DNA from: Microbacterium sp. SYP-A9085
Lineage (GTDB): Bacteria; Actinomycetota; Actinomycetes; Actinomycetales; Microbacteriaceae
Reading direction: 5' to 3'
Assembly (NCBI RefSeq): GCF_009649635.1
Contig: NZ_WJII01000001.1
Coordinates: forward strand, 496,001-560,000
Length of the DNA: 64,000 nt
Position numbers and translations under genes: made by a program. Below the pieces are notes generated by a model that worked only from the letters and a program-made list of their open reading frames with translations, did not search any database and was not told the DNA's origin. Positions 25,317-34,537 of the stretch are shown here, in pieces. The number at the start of each line of letters is the position of its first letter. Position 1 is the stretch's first letter.

Positions 25317-26288
25317 GTGACGCATCCCGACGTCGAGGCGCTGCAGCAGCTGCTCGGCCCCACCGCCCGGTTCTGCCGGCGAGCGCTCTCGAACGACGAG
25401 GGCATAGCGCTCGCGCCGTTCACGGACCACCACATCCACCTGCACCTGGTCGACGAGCACGCCCTGCCGCTGCACGGGATAGCGGCGGCGCTCGATCTCG
25501 GCGGCGACCCAGGCTACTTCGCACGGCGCCCGAAAGACGGTATGCCGCACGTGGCATATGCCGGTGCGTTCCTCACCGTGCCCGGCGGATATCCGTCGTT
25601 CCGCGCGTGGGCACCCGCGCAGATCGTGCACATCGTGACCTCCGCATCAGATGCGCCCGGCGTGCCCGGCGGGGCGCGCACGGCCGTCGACGAAATGGCG
25701 GATGCCGGCGCGGCAGTGATAAAGGTCGCGCTCAACAGCGACGACGGCCCCGTGTTCGACGCGGCGACCCTGGACGTCGTCGTCGCGTCCGCGCACGCGC
25801 GCAGCATCCCGGTGATAGCGCACGTGGAGGGCGAGGGGATGACGCAGCGCGCCGTGGACGCGGGCGTGGACGCGCTCGCGCACGCTCCGTTCACCCAGAC
25901 CGTGGATGCCGCGCTCCTCGCCCGCGCCGTCGAGGCCGGCCAGCGGTGGATCTCCACACTCGCCGTGCACGAGGATCCGAGCGTGGCGATCACGAACGTC
26001 GCCGCGTTCGCGGCCGCCGGCGGCACCGTGCTGTACGGAACCGACCTCGGCAACGGCGACCGGCCGAGCGGCCTCGACCTCGCCGAGCTGCGCTGCCTGC
26101 ACCGCGCGGGCCTGCGCGGACCGGCGCTGATCCAGACCCTCACCGACCCATGGCCTCGGCAGCGCCGCGACGAGGCCGTGTCCACGTTCGTGCCGGGCCC
26201 GCCGCCGGAGGCGGCCCGCGACATCCCGCACTGGCTGGCCGGTGCGCGGGTCGTCCCCACCGAGGAGCTTGTCACCCGTGAACCCTGA
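25317..26288 (+). CDS. Metal-dependent amidohydrolase in the kynurenine operon (candidate formylkynurenine hydrolase)
   Basis: 323-residue TIM-barrel amidohydrolase. Likely metal ligands are all present: HxH in 'FTDHHIHLHL' (His39/41), a Lys in 'AAVIKVALNSDDG', His in 'PVIAHVEGEG', His in 'VDALAHAPF' and Asp in 'VLYGTDLGNG'. GTG start, 2 nt after kynA; its end overlaps kynU by 11 nt, so the three are surely one operon. Between dioxygenase and kynureninase the missing step is hydrolysis of N-formylkynurenine. The usual bacterial enzyme, KynB, is a different fold (cyclase family). I infer this amidohydrolase does that step; another amide hydrolase role is possible. Confidence 0.75.
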   Translation: MTHPDVEALQQLLGPTARFCRRALSNDEGIALAPFTDHHIHLHLVDEHALPLHGIAAALDLGGDPGYFARRPKDGMPHVAYAGAFLTVPGGYPSFRAWAPAQIVHIVTSASDAPGVPGGARTAVDEMADAGAAVIKVALNSDDGPVFDAATLDVVVASAHARSIPVIAHVEGEGMTQRAVDAGVDALAHAPFTQTVDAALLARAVEAGQRWISTLAVHEDPSVAITNVAAFAAAGGTVLYGTDLGNGDRPSGLDLAELRCLHRAGLRGPALIQTLTDPWPRQRRDEAVSTFVPGPPPEAARDIPHWLAGARVVPTEELVTREP

Positions 26289-27534
26289 GACCGGCCTGAG
26301 CTTCCCGGATGCTCACGCCGAGGCATCCGCCCTCGACGCCGCCGACCCGCTGCGCGCCCATCGCGACGCGTTCGTCGGCAGCGAGGCGCCGCTCGTCTAC
26401 TTCGACGGCAACTCGCTGGGCCGCCCGCTGCGCGAGAGCGTGGAGGGCCTCGCTGTTTTCGTGCGTGAGGAGTGGGGTGGACGCCTGATCCGCGGATGGG
26501 ACGAGCAGTGGATGGCGCTGCCGTTCGCGCTCGGAGACCGGATCGGCGCGGCTGCGCTGGGCGCGGCCCCGGGCCAGACCGTCGTCGGCGACTCCACGAC
26601 GGTGCTGCTGTACAAGCTCGTGCGCGCCGCGTTCGATGCGGCCCAGGCAGCCGACCCCGCCCGCGTGGAGATCGTCGTCGATCGCGACAACTTCCCCACC
26701 GACCGGTACCTCGTGGAGGGCATCGCCGCCGAGCGCGGCGGCGATGTGCGATGGATCGACGTGGACCTCGACGCCGGCGTCACCGCCGACGCGCTGAGCG
26801 CCGCGGTGGGCCCGCAGACGGCGCTGGTGCTGCTGAGCCACGTTGCATACCGTTCCGGGTATATGGCGGATGCGGCGGCCCTCACTGCGATCGCGCACGC
26901 GGCGGGAGCGCTCATCGTGTGGGACCTGTGCCACTCGGTCGGCGCGGTCGAGGTCCAGGCCGATCGGTGGGAATTCGACCTCGCCGTCGGGTGCACGTAC
27001 AAGTACCTGAACGGCGGACCCGGCTCACCGGCGTTCGCATACGTTGCGACGCGACACCAGGAGACGCTGAGCCAGCCCATCCACGGATGGATGGGCGCAG
27101 CCGACGTGTTCGCGATGGGCCCGGAGTACACACCGGCGGTCGGCATGCGCCGGTTCCTGTCCGGGACACCGCCGATCACCGCGATGGTCGCGCTGCGCGA
27201 CATGGTGGCCCGCGTCGAGGATGTCGGGATCGGGCCGATCCGGGAGAAGTCGGTGGCGCTCACGGAGTTCGCGATCCGTCTCGCCGACGCGTGGCTCGCG
27301 CCCCTCGGCGTCACCGTCGCGTCGCCGCGTGACCCTGCATTCCGCGGCGGCCACGTCACGCTCGCGCATCCGCGGATGCGCGAGGTCACCGCGGCACTGT
27401 GGGAGCAGGACGTCATCCCCGACTACCGCGACCCCGGCGGGCTGCGGATAGGCCTCTCACCGCTGTCGACGTCGTTCGCCGAAGTGGCGGACGGCACCGC
27501 GAAGGTCGCCGCCGCGCTGCGCGCGGTCGGCTGA
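26278..27534 (+). CDS. kynU: Kynureninase
   Basis: 418-residue PLP enzyme that cleaves kynurenine to anthranilate and alanine. Seen: 'LVYFDGNSLGRPL' at the N-terminus, 'EEWGGRLIRGWDEQWM', 'GDSTTVLLYKLVRAAF' (phosphate cup), 'NFPTDRYLVEG', 'WDLCHSVGAVEV' (PLP-ring Asp) and 'GCTYKYLNGGPGSPAF' with the Schiff-base Lys near residue 241. GTG at 26278 overlaps the amidohydrolase stop by 11 nt. No anthranilate dioxygenase gene follows, so anthranilate may go elsewhere. Confidence 0.95.
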   Translation: MNPETGLSFPDAHAEASALDAADPLRAHRDAFVGSEAPLVYFDGNSLGRPLRESVEGLAVFVREEWGGRLIRGWDEQWMALPFALGDRIGAAALGAAPGQTVVGDSTTVLLYKLVRAAFDAAQAADPARVEIVVDRDNFPTDRYLVEGIAAERGGDVRWIDVDLDAGVTADALSAAVGPQTALVLLSHVAYRSGYMADAAALTAIAHAAGALIVWDLCHSVGAVEVQADRWEFDLAVGCTYKYLNGGPGSPAFAYVATRHQETLSQPIHGWMGAADVFAMGPEYTPAVGMRRFLSGTPPITAMVALRDMVARVEDVGIGPIREKSVALTEFAIRLADAWLAPLGVTVASPRDPAFRGGHVTLAHPRMREVTAALWEQDVIPDYRDPGGLRIGLSPLSTSFAEVADGTAKVAAALRAVG

Positions 27535-27540
27535 GCCGGG

Positions 27541-27636
27541 CCCCTCGGCCGAGCCGAGGAGTTCGGCCCAAGCGAGGACCGAAATACCGGAGAATGTCCT
27601 CTCCTCGGCCATTCCCCTCGGCCCAGCCGAGGAGGG
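27541..27636. repeat. GC-rich palindromic repeat element, intergenic copy
   Basis: Contains two copies of a CCTCGGC-N3-GCCGAGG hairpin (27543-27559 and 27616-27632) and an inner GAGGAC/GTCCTC pair (27573-27578, 27596-27601). Words such as CCGAGC.GAGG..TTCGGCC and CAT(T)CCCCTCG resemble in-frame copies at 53.73 kb and 50.27 kb. It fills the gap between kynU and the transporter and could also end kynU transcription. Confidence 0.6.
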
Positions 27637-27644
27637 CCGGGCAA

Positions 27645-27650
27645 TACACT
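27645..27650 (+). promoter_or_regulatory. Leaderless-type -10 box (TACACT)
   Basis: TACACT lies 6 nt before ATG 27657, with no SD between them. The second hairpin of the repeat element occupies the position of a -35. Confidence 0.5.
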
Positions 27651-27656
27651 GGCGCG

Positions 27657-29117
27657 ATGAGCAACGACGCTCCCGACGCGGCACCCGAGACCGCCGCCGC
27701 ACCCGGGACACCGGCACCCGGGACACCGGCACCCGACACACGGGCACCCCGGACCGCCGCACCCGCCGTGCGGCTTCCCGCCGGCGTCGTCACCCGCTAT
27801 GCGATCGGCTCGATCGGCACGGGTGGGTTCGCGACCCTGCCCGGCCTGGTGCTCACGTACTACCTGACGGATTCGCTCGGCGTCGCCGCTCTCGTCGCCG
27901 GCATCGTGATCACCGCGGCGAAGATCTGGGATGTCGTGATCGACCCGGTGGTCGGCGCCCTCAGCGACCGCGAGCTCGCCCGCCGCGGCTCGCGCCGGCG
28001 CCTCATGCTCGTCGGCGCGGGCACCATCTGGCTGTTCTTCGCGCTGACGTTCTCCGCGCCCGCCTCTTTCGGCCCGGTGGTGGGTGCCGGCTGGGTGCTG
28101 CTCGCGTTCCTGCTGACCGCGACATCCTTCAGCCTGTTCCAGGTGCCGTACATAGCGCTGCCCGCCGAGCTCACGCCGGGCTACGACGAAAGGACCCGGC
28201 TCCTCACCTGGCGCGTGGTCGTGCTGACGCTCGCGATCCTGCTGTTCGGCGCGGGCGGGCCGATCCTGCGCGACAGCACCGGCGATCCCGCCACCGGGTA
28301 CCTGCTGATGGGAGTGGTCTCCGGGGTCGTGCTGACGGTCGGGATGCTGGTGGCCACGACGGTCGCCGGGCGCGCAGCGCGCGCCGCGGCACCATCCCGT
28401 GCCGCGAGCCCGGCGCTGCCCGGCGGGATCCGTGCGCACTACGCGGCGGCGATAGCGACGCTGCGCCGCAGCGCCCCGTTCCGGGCGCTGCTGCTCACGT
28501 ATCTGCTGCAGGCGCTGGCGACCGGGCTCATGCTGGCGGGAGCGCAGTACGTGGCGACGTGGGTGCTGCACTCGCAGGCCGCCGTGACGCTGCTGTTCGT
28601 CGCGCTGATAGCCCCGGCGTTCCTCGCCGCGCCGCTGTGGGGAGCGGTCTCCGCGCGCACCGGCAAGGAGCGGGCTTTTGCCGCGGCCGGCATCCTGTTC
28701 GGCGTGGCCGCGCTGGCCCTGCTCGGCCTGCAGTGGGCGCCCGGAGCGTGGGCATACATCCCGGTCGCCGTCGCCGGCGTCGCGTACGCGGGGATGCAGT
28801 CGCTGCCGATGGCGATGCTGCCCGACGTGATCTCGCACGACGAGCGGACGCACGGGCCGGGCCGCGCCGGCGCGTTCAGCGGCGTGTGGACCGCCGGTGA
28901 GACCGTCGGCTTTGCGCTGGGCGCGGCCGTGCTGTCGCTCACGCTCGCGGTGACCGGGTACGTCTCGTCCACCGCCGCCGTGACCGTCGTGCAGCCGGAT
29001 GCCGCGGTCACCGGCATCGTGGTCGCGTTCAGCGCGCTGCCGGCGGCGCTGATAGCGCTGAGCCTCGTGTCGCTGCGCCGCTACCGGCTGCGGCGATCGG
29101 ATATCGACGTCGGCTGA
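27657..29117 (+). CDS. MFS sugar/organic-acid symporter (GPH/MelB-like)
   Basis: 486-residue transporter with about 12 transmembrane helices. An unusual N-terminus of about 38 residues is Ala/Pro/Thr-rich, with a tandem 'PGTPA' repeat. The first helix 'VVTRYAIGSIGTGGFATLPGLVLTYYLTD' and 'AKIWDVVIDPVVGALSDRE' (about 85-105) are the GPH-family signature, matched after the midpoint by 'MAMLPDVISHDER'. These carriers move sugars or related solutes with a cation. Neighbouring aldehyde dehydrogenase and GMC oxidoreductase genes suggest the cargo is an alcohol, polyol or sugar they oxidise (inference). Transcription appears leaderless. Confidence 0.8.
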   Translation: MSNDAPDAAPETAAAPGTPAPGTPAPDTRAPRTAAPAVRLPAGVVTRYAIGSIGTGGFATLPGLVLTYYLTDSLGVAALVAGIVITAAKIWDVVIDPVVGALSDRELARRGSRRRLMLVGAGTIWLFFALTFSAPASFGPVVGAGWVLLAFLLTATSFSLFQVPYIALPAELTPGYDERTRLLTWRVVVLTLAILLFGAGGPILRDSTGDPATGYLLMGVVSGVVLTVGMLVATTVAGRAARAAAPSRAASPALPGGIRAHYAAAIATLRRSAPFRALLLTYLLQALATGLMLAGAQYVATWVLHSQAAVTLLFVALIAPAFLAAPLWGAVSARTGKERAFAAAGILFGVAALALLGLQWAPGAWAYIPVAVAGVAYAGMQSLPMAMLPDVISHDERTHGPGRAGAFSGVWTAGETVGFALGAAVLSLTLAVTGYVSSTAAVTVVQPDAAVTGIVVAFSALPAALIALSLVSLRRYRLRRSDIDVG

Positions 29118-29196
29118 GGAATCCGGTCGCACGCGCCGTGGGACCCGGTGCCACACGTAGACTGACGCCGAGAACAGCGGCCCGAAGGAGAGCGTC

Positions 29197-30969
29197 GTGT
29201 CGACAGCCGCGAACAGCACCTCGTCACCCGCGAAGAAGACGGCGCGGACACGCCCCCCGCGCCTCCCCGCCGCCGTCCGCGCCGATCTCGACGCCGCCAT
29301 CGACGCCGTCGGCACCGGCTCACGCACGTGGTCCCACCTCACGCTCGACCAGCGCGCACGGCTGTTCGAGCGGATCCGGGCGGCCGTCGTCGCGTGCGCC
29401 GAGGAGTGGGCGCTGACCGCGGCGCGGTCCAAGGGCATGGACGAGACGCATCCGCTGCTCGGCGAGGAGTGGCTGTCCGGCCCGTACGCCGTGCTGGCCG
29501 CCGTCGACGGCTACCTGCGGAGCCTGCGCGCCCTCGCCAAGGGTGCAAGTCCGCTGGAGGGTCTGCGGATGGATGCCGCACCCGGCGGGCGGCTGCGGGC
29601 GCACGTGTTCCCGGCGGCGGCCATGGACCGGCTGCTGCTGTCCGGCTACACCGGCGAGGTCTGGTTCGCGCCGGGGACGACGGCCCCGCAGGCGCGCGCC
29701 GACGCGGGTCTCGGCCAGCGGCATCCCGCCGACGAGGCGGCGGCGGGGCTCGTACTCGGCGCCGGCAACGTCACGTCGATCCCGGTGCTCGACGTGTTCT
29801 ACGAGCTGCTCGCGCACAACCGCGTGAGCGTGCTCAAGGTGAACCCAACCCAGGATCCGCTGATCCCCGTGCTCGAGCGCGCGCTGGCGCCGCTCGTCGA
29901 ACCGGGCTTCCTGCGGATCGTCCGGGGCGCCGGCGACGTCGGCGCGTATCTCGCCGCGCACCCCGCCATCACGCATGTGCACATCACCGGATCGGTCACG
30001 ACGTTCGACGCCATTGTGTGGGGCACGGGCGCCGAGGCCGCGCGGCGACGCGCCGCCGGGGATCCGAAGCTCACGGTGCCGATCACCGCGGAACTGGGCG
30101 GGGTGTCGCCGATCATCGTGGTGCCCGGCGTGTGGACCCGCGCGGACCTGCGGTACCACGCCGCGCACATATCGACGATGCGGCTGAACAACAGCGGTCA
30201 TAACTGCATCGCCGGGCAGGTCGTGATCCTCAGCCGCGACTGGCCGCAGCGGGACGCGTTCTTGCGGGCGCTGCGCGCGGCGTACGCGGCGGCCCCGCAG
30301 CGCCCGGTCTGGTACCCGCACAGTGACAGCCGGCTCGCCGCGGCGGCGCAGGCCCATCCGGGGGCGACCTGGTCGGCGGGCGGCACTCGGGCGCTCGTCG
30401 AGACGGCGCCGGGCGGGGATGCCGCGGCCCTGGAGCAGACGGAGTACTTCGCGCCGGTGCTCGGCGTCGTGGAGTTGGGCGGCACCGGTCAGGAGTTCCT
30501 GGATGCCGCTGTCGCGCACGCGAACGACCGACTCGCCGGCACGCTCGGCGCGAACGTGCTGATCGACCCGGATACCGAGCGGGCGCTCGGCGACGGTGTG
30601 GAACGCGCGATCGCCGACCTGCGGTACGGCGGAATAGCCGTCAACGCGTGGACGGGTGTCGTGTTCGCGACGCCGATCCTGACGTGGGGCGCGTACCCGG
30701 GCGGCACGCTCGCGGATGCGTCCAGCGGCATCGGCGTGGTGCACAACACGCTGCTCCTGGACCACGTTGAACGGTCCGTCATGCGCGGGCCGTTCCGGCC
30801 GTTCCCGCGGTCGCTGGGCGCACGCAACAGGTTCTCGGTGCTGCCGAAGCCACCGTGGTTCGTCGACGCGCGCACTGGCACGGCCGTCGCCGAAGGACTC
30901 ACGCGCTGGCACATGCACCACCGGGTGGCCGCCCTCGCCGCGACCCTGGCCACGGCGATGCGCGCATGA
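29197..30969 (+). CDS. Aldehyde dehydrogenase family protein, long form
   Basis: 590-residue NAD(P)-dependent dehydrogenase, about 100 residues longer than typical ALDHs, with a basic low-complexity N-terminus. Catalytic elements: 'GAGNVTSIPVLD' and 'VLKVNPTQDPLI' (cofactor region), 'HVHITGSVTTFD', 'TAELGGVSPIIV' (general-base Glu) and 'NNSGHNCIAGQVVI' (nucleophile Cys, about 336). GTG start has SD GAAGGAG, and a TAGACT box at about 29157-29162 gives a short leader. Its stop overlaps the GMC oxidoreductase start by 4 nt (ATGA), implying joint oxidation of an alcohol to an acid through an aldehyde. Natural substrate unknown. Confidence 0.85.
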   Translation: MSTAANSTSSPAKKTARTRPPRLPAAVRADLDAAIDAVGTGSRTWSHLTLDQRARLFERIRAAVVACAEEWALTAARSKGMDETHPLLGEEWLSGPYAVLAAVDGYLRSLRALAKGASPLEGLRMDAAPGGRLRAHVFPAAAMDRLLLSGYTGEVWFAPGTTAPQARADAGLGQRHPADEAAAGLVLGAGNVTSIPVLDVFYELLAHNRVSVLKVNPTQDPLIPVLERALAPLVEPGFLRIVRGAGDVGAYLAAHPAITHVHITGSVTTFDAIVWGTGAEAARRRAAGDPKLTVPITAELGGVSPIIVVPGVWTRADLRYHAAHISTMRLNNSGHNCIAGQVVILSRDWPQRDAFLRALRAAYAAAPQRPVWYPHSDSRLAAAAQAHPGATWSAGGTRALVETAPGGDAAALEQTEYFAPVLGVVELGGTGQEFLDAAVAHANDRLAGTLGANVLIDPDTERALGDGVERAIADLRYGGIAVNAWTGVVFATPILTWGAYPGGTLADASSGIGVVHNTLLLDHVERSVMRGPFRPFPRSLGARNRFSVLPKPPWFVDARTGTAVAEGLTRWHMHHRVAALAATLATAMRA

Positions 30970-32576
30970 ACCTCGACGCCGACTACATCGTCGTCGGCGC
31001 CGGCTCCGCGGGGGCGGCGCTCGCGGCGCGGCTCAGCGAGGACCCCTCCGTTCAGGTGCTGCTGCTGGAGGCCGGCGGCCCCGACCGCGCACTCGAGCTG
31101 CACGTTCCGGCGGCGTTCTCCCGGCTCTTCCGCGGGCCGTACGACTGGAACTACGACACCGTGCCGCAGGCGGCGCTGGAGAATCGCACCGTGTACTGGC
31201 CGCGCGGCAAGACGCTCGGCGGATCGTCGTCGCTGAACGCCATGATGTGGGTGCGGGGCTTCGCGGCGGACTACGACGCGTGGGCTGAGGCCGCCGACGA
31301 GCGCTGGTCGTGGGATGCGCTCATCCCGTACTTCCGGCGCGTGGAGAAGACGCAGGATGCCGCGGATGCCAGCCAGGGCGTCGACGGCGCGCAGTCCGTC
31401 GAGCATCAGCGGGACCCGCGACCGCACACGGCCGCGTTCCTTCAGGCCGCGCGCGAGGCCGGGTATCCGGTCACGGCGCCGAACCTGCCGGCCGGACAGG
31501 GCTTCTCGCAGGCGATGGTGACGCACCGCCGCGGGGCCCGCGCCTCCACCGCCGACGCGTACCTACGGCCGGCGCGCGGCCGGCGCAACCTGCGGGTACT
31601 CACCCGCGCCCTGGTGCGGCGCGTGACGTTCGCGGATGCCGGGACCGCGCCGCCGCGCGCGACCGGTGTGTACGTGGAGATCGACGGCATCACCCGGCAG
31701 GCCGTCGCGCGGCGCGAGGTGATCCTGTGCGGCGGCACCGTGAACACGCCGCAGCTGCTGCTGCACAGCGGAATCGGCCCCGCCGCGCACCTGGCCGAGC
31801 ACGGCATCCCGCTCGTTAGGGACGCCCCGGAGGTCGGCGCGAACCTGCAGGATCACCTCGTCGCCGGGCTCGCCCCGGCCGCACGCGGCGGCACGCTGTA
31901 CACCGCACAGGCCCGCTCGCAGCTGGTGCGGTACCTGGCGGCGCGACGCGGGATGCTGACGTCCAACGTCGCGGAGGCGTACGGCTTCGTGCGCACCGAC
32001 GTCGCCGACCGCGTCGGCGCGCCGGACGGACTGCCCGACATCGAGATCATCTTCGCGCCGGCGCCGTACGTCGGCGAGGGGCTCGTGCCGCTGCCGGGCG
32101 AAGGGCTCACGGTCGGCGCGATCCTGCTGCAGCCGCGCAGCCGCGGTACGGTGCGGATCGCATCGGCCGATCCCGCCGACAAGCCCGTCATCGATCCCGC
32201 CTATCTCAGCGACCCGGTCGACGCGGACACCCTGCGCGCGGGGCTCGCCGTATGTGAGCGCCTCCTCGACACGACGGCGCTGCGGGCTCTGACCACCGGC
32301 GGCTGGGTGCAGCCGGAGGGCGGCGAGCGGATGACGGCGGACGAGCGGGCGGAGCTGTCGCTGCGCCGCTATTCGCACACGCTGTACCACCCGGTGGGCA
32401 CGGCGCGAATGGGCCGGGATGCGGCATCCGTCGTCGATCCTTCGCTGCGCGTGCGCGGCGTGACCGGCCTGCGGGTGGCCGACGCGTCGGTGATGCCGGG
32501 GATCATCCGCGGGCACACGAACGCGCCCGCGATCCTGATCGGCGAGGTGGCGGCGGACCTCATCGCGCAGCGCTGA
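30966..32576 (+). CDS. GMC-family FAD oxidoreductase (choline/alcohol dehydrogenase-like)
   Basis: 536-residue flavoprotein. FAD motif 'DYIVVGAGSAGAALAARLSED' (about 6-26), GMC signature 1 'YWPRGKTLGGSSSLNAMMWVRG' region (about 78-98), signature 2 'GGTVNTPQLLLHSGIG' (about 258), and the C-terminal active-site pair in 'YSHTLYHPVGTARMG' (His) and 'GHTNAPAILIGE' (Asn). It oxidises an alcohol to an aldehyde. Overlap with the aldehyde dehydrogenase gene suggests substrate hand-over. Similar pairs make betaine from choline, but nothing here proves choline as substrate. Converges on the aminopeptidase gene 17 nt downstream. Confidence 0.88.
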   Translation: MNLDADYIVVGAGSAGAALAARLSEDPSVQVLLLEAGGPDRALELHVPAAFSRLFRGPYDWNYDTVPQAALENRTVYWPRGKTLGGSSSLNAMMWVRGFAADYDAWAEAADERWSWDALIPYFRRVEKTQDAADASQGVDGAQSVEHQRDPRPHTAAFLQAAREAGYPVTAPNLPAGQGFSQAMVTHRRGARASTADAYLRPARGRRNLRVLTRALVRRVTFADAGTAPPRATGVYVEIDGITRQAVARREVILCGGTVNTPQLLLHSGIGPAAHLAEHGIPLVRDAPEVGANLQDHLVAGLAPAARGGTLYTAQARSQLVRYLAARRGMLTSNVAEAYGFVRTDVADRVGAPDGLPDIEIIFAPAPYVGEGLVPLPGEGLTVGAILLQPRSRGTVRIASADPADKPVIDPAYLSDPVDADTLRAGLAVCERLLDTTALRALTTGGWVQPEGGERMTADERAELSLRRYSHTLYHPVGTARMGRDAASVVDPSLRVRGVTGLRVADASVMPGIIRGHTNAPAILIGEVAADLIAQR

Positions 32577-32593
32577 GGGACGGCCGGCTCAGC

Positions 32594-33574
32594 TCACAGC
32601 GCCGCGAACCGGTCCGTGGCCGCCCGCAGCGCACGGGCGATGCCCGGCTCGCTGACGGAGTGACCGGCGTCGGGCACCATGACGAACTCGGCCTCCGGCC
32701 ACGCGCGGTGCAGGTCCCACGCGGTCATCGCGGGGGTGCACACGTCGTATCGGCCCTGCACTATCACGGCCGGGATGTCGCGCAGCGCGGCGATGTCCTG
32801 GATCAGCTGACCCTCCCGGAGCCACCCGCCGTGCAGGAAGAAGTGGTTCTCGATGCGTGCGAACGCGACGGCGTGCTCCGGCTCGGTCGCCTCGGCCACC
32901 CGGTCGGGGTCCGGCAGCAGGGTCAGCGTGGAAGCCTCCCAGCGGCTCCAGGCCACGGCGGCCGGGAGGTGCACGGCGGGGTCCGGGTCGCTGAGCCGGC
33001 GGTGGTAGGCCTCGATCATGCGGGTCCGTTCCAGCACCGGGATCGGCGCGACGAAGTCCTCCCACAGGTCGGGGAACAGAGCCGCCGCGCCGCCCTCGTA
33101 GAACCATTCCAGTTCGTGGCGGCGCAGCGTGAACACGCCGCGCAGCACGAGCTGGGTCACCGCGGCGGGATACGCCTGCGCGTACGCGAGCGCCAGGGTG
33201 CTGCCCCACGACCCGCCGAAGACCTGCCACGCGTCGATCCCGAGGTTCTTGCGCAGCAGTTCGAGGTCGGCCACCAGATGCCACGTGGTGTTGTGGCGGA
33301 GGTCGGCGTCCGGCACTGATGCGTGCGGGGTCGACCGGCCGCAGCCGCGCTGGTCCAGCAGCACTATCCGGTAGACCGCCGGGTCGAAGAACCGGCGGTG
33401 CCAATCGGCGCTGCCGCTGCCGGGCCCGCCGTGCAGAAACACGACCGGCTTTCCGTCGGGGTTGCCCGACTGCTCCCAGTACACACGGTTGCCGTCGCCG
33501 ACCAGCAGCATCCCGCTGTCATACGGGTCGAGGGGCGGGTAGAGGATGTCCTCCAGGAGGGCGGGTCCGCTCAC
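32594..33574 (-). CDS. pip: Prolyl aminopeptidase (alpha/beta hydrolase)
   Basis: 326-residue serine peptidase that releases N-terminal proline. Features: N-terminal 'LYPPLDPYDSGMLLVGDGNRVYWEQSGNPDG', oxyanion 'HGGPGSGS', 'LLDQRGCGRSTPHA', nucleophile elbow 'GGSWGSTLALAY' (Ser about 113), and acid/His in 'QGRYDVCTP' and 'PDAGHSVSEPG'. The length and the whole motif set match the proline iminopeptidase family. GTG start at 33574 overlaps the metallopeptidase stop by 4 nt. Cytoplasmic; probably peptide recycling. Confidence 0.93.
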   Translation of the reverse strand: MSGPALLEDILYPPLDPYDSGMLLVGDGNRVYWEQSGNPDGKPVVFLHGGPGSGSADWHRRFFDPAVYRIVLLDQRGCGRSTPHASVPDADLRHNTTWHLVADLELLRKNLGIDAWQVFGGSWGSTLALAYAQAYPAAVTQLVLRGVFTLRRHELEWFYEGGAAALFPDLWEDFVAPIPVLERTRMIEAYHRRLSDPDPAVHLPAAVAWSRWEASTLTLLPDPDRVAEATEPEHAVAFARIENHFFLHGGWLREGQLIQDIAALRDIPAVIVQGRYDVCTPAMTAWDLHRAWPEAEFVMVPDAGHSVSEPGIARALRAATDRFAAL

Positions 33575-34437
33575 AGCTCGCCCGCCCGGGCCGCGAACGT
33601 GTCGCAGGCCTCGACGCCGCCCTGGTACCCGGTCGTGAACCAGCGCTCGCGCTGTGCGCTTGAGCCGTGCGTCCAGGTCTCGGGGGAGACCGCGGCGCCC
33701 GCCTGCCGCTGGATGTGGTCGTCGCCGACGGCCGCCGCGGCGCTGAGCGCCTGCCGGATCTGATCCGGTGTCGGCTCCTTCAGGTAGTGCACGCCCTGCG
33801 CGTCGGTCTGCTCGGCGGCATCCGCGACCCAGGCACCGGCGAAGCAGTCCGCCTGCAGCTCGGTGCGCACCCCGTTGCTGGTCGGCCCGGTGCCGTTCGC
33901 GGGATGCTGCTGCATGATGCCGGTGATGTTCTGGATGTGGTGCCCGTACTCGTGTGCGAGCACGTACATCTGGGCGAGCGGGCCGCCGCTGCCGCCGTAC
34001 TGCTGCTGCAGGATGTCGAAGAACGAGGGGTCGATGTACACCGTCTCGTCGGTCGGGCAGTAGAACGGGCCGGTGGCGTTGGACGCGGTTCCGCACGGCG
34101 TGGCCGCAGACCCGCCGACGATCGTGAGCCCGGGGCCCTGGTAGCCGCTGACGACACTCGACCAGAAGTCGTCGAGGACCACCGAGGTCGCCGACAGCCG
34201 GCACGTGTCGTCGCGGTTCGCGTCGGCGCCGGTCTGACAGCCCTCGACGGCGCTGCCGTCGGACGGCTGCGCGGTTCCGCCGCCCAGCAGCGAGGAGAGG
34301 TCCCCGCCGGTCAGCAGGTTGAACAGCAGCACGGCCAGAACGCCGAGCCCGGCGACCCCGCCGCCGGCCGCGGCGATCCGTGGTCCGCGGCGGCGAGCCT
34401 TGCTCTCCCCGACGTTCGCATTCTCATTGAACGTCAT
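33571..34437 (-). CDS. YpfJ-family neutral zinc metallopeptidase, membrane-anchored
   Basis: 288 residues. A short basic cytoplasmic tail and one transmembrane helix (about 23-43) precede an extracytoplasmic domain with the zinc motif 'HEYGHH' (162-167), 'YCPTDETVYIDPSFF' and a third-ligand-region Glu in 'RTELQADCFAGAW'. Cys pairs at about 67/79 and 115/127 may form disulfides. The family (YpfJ, DUF/neutral zinc metallopeptidase) is widespread but its substrate is not established. Co-operonic with prolyl aminopeptidase (4-nt overlap). Divergent from the small resolvase-like gene. Confidence 0.88.
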   Translation of the reverse strand: MTFNENANVGESKARRRGPRIAAAGGGVAGLGVLAVLLFNLLTGGDLSSLLGGGTAQPSDGSAVEGCQTGADANRDDTCRLSATSVVLDDFWSSVVSGYQGPGLTIVGGSAATPCGTASNATGPFYCPTDETVYIDPSFFDILQQQYGGSGGPLAQMYVLAHEYGHHIQNITGIMQQHPANGTGPTSNGVRTELQADCFAGAWVADAAEQTDAQGVHYLKEPTPDQIRQALSAAAAVGDDHIQRQAGAAVSPETWTHGSSAQRERWFTTGYQGGVEACDTFAARAGEL

Positions 34438-34537
34438 GGGGATACGTTAGCGTGCACACGCCCCTGCGGAGGAATGCCGCTTTCGGCATATAGCGCCGGA
34501 TCCGTCGGCGAGGGAGCGGACGGGCCACAATAGAGGG

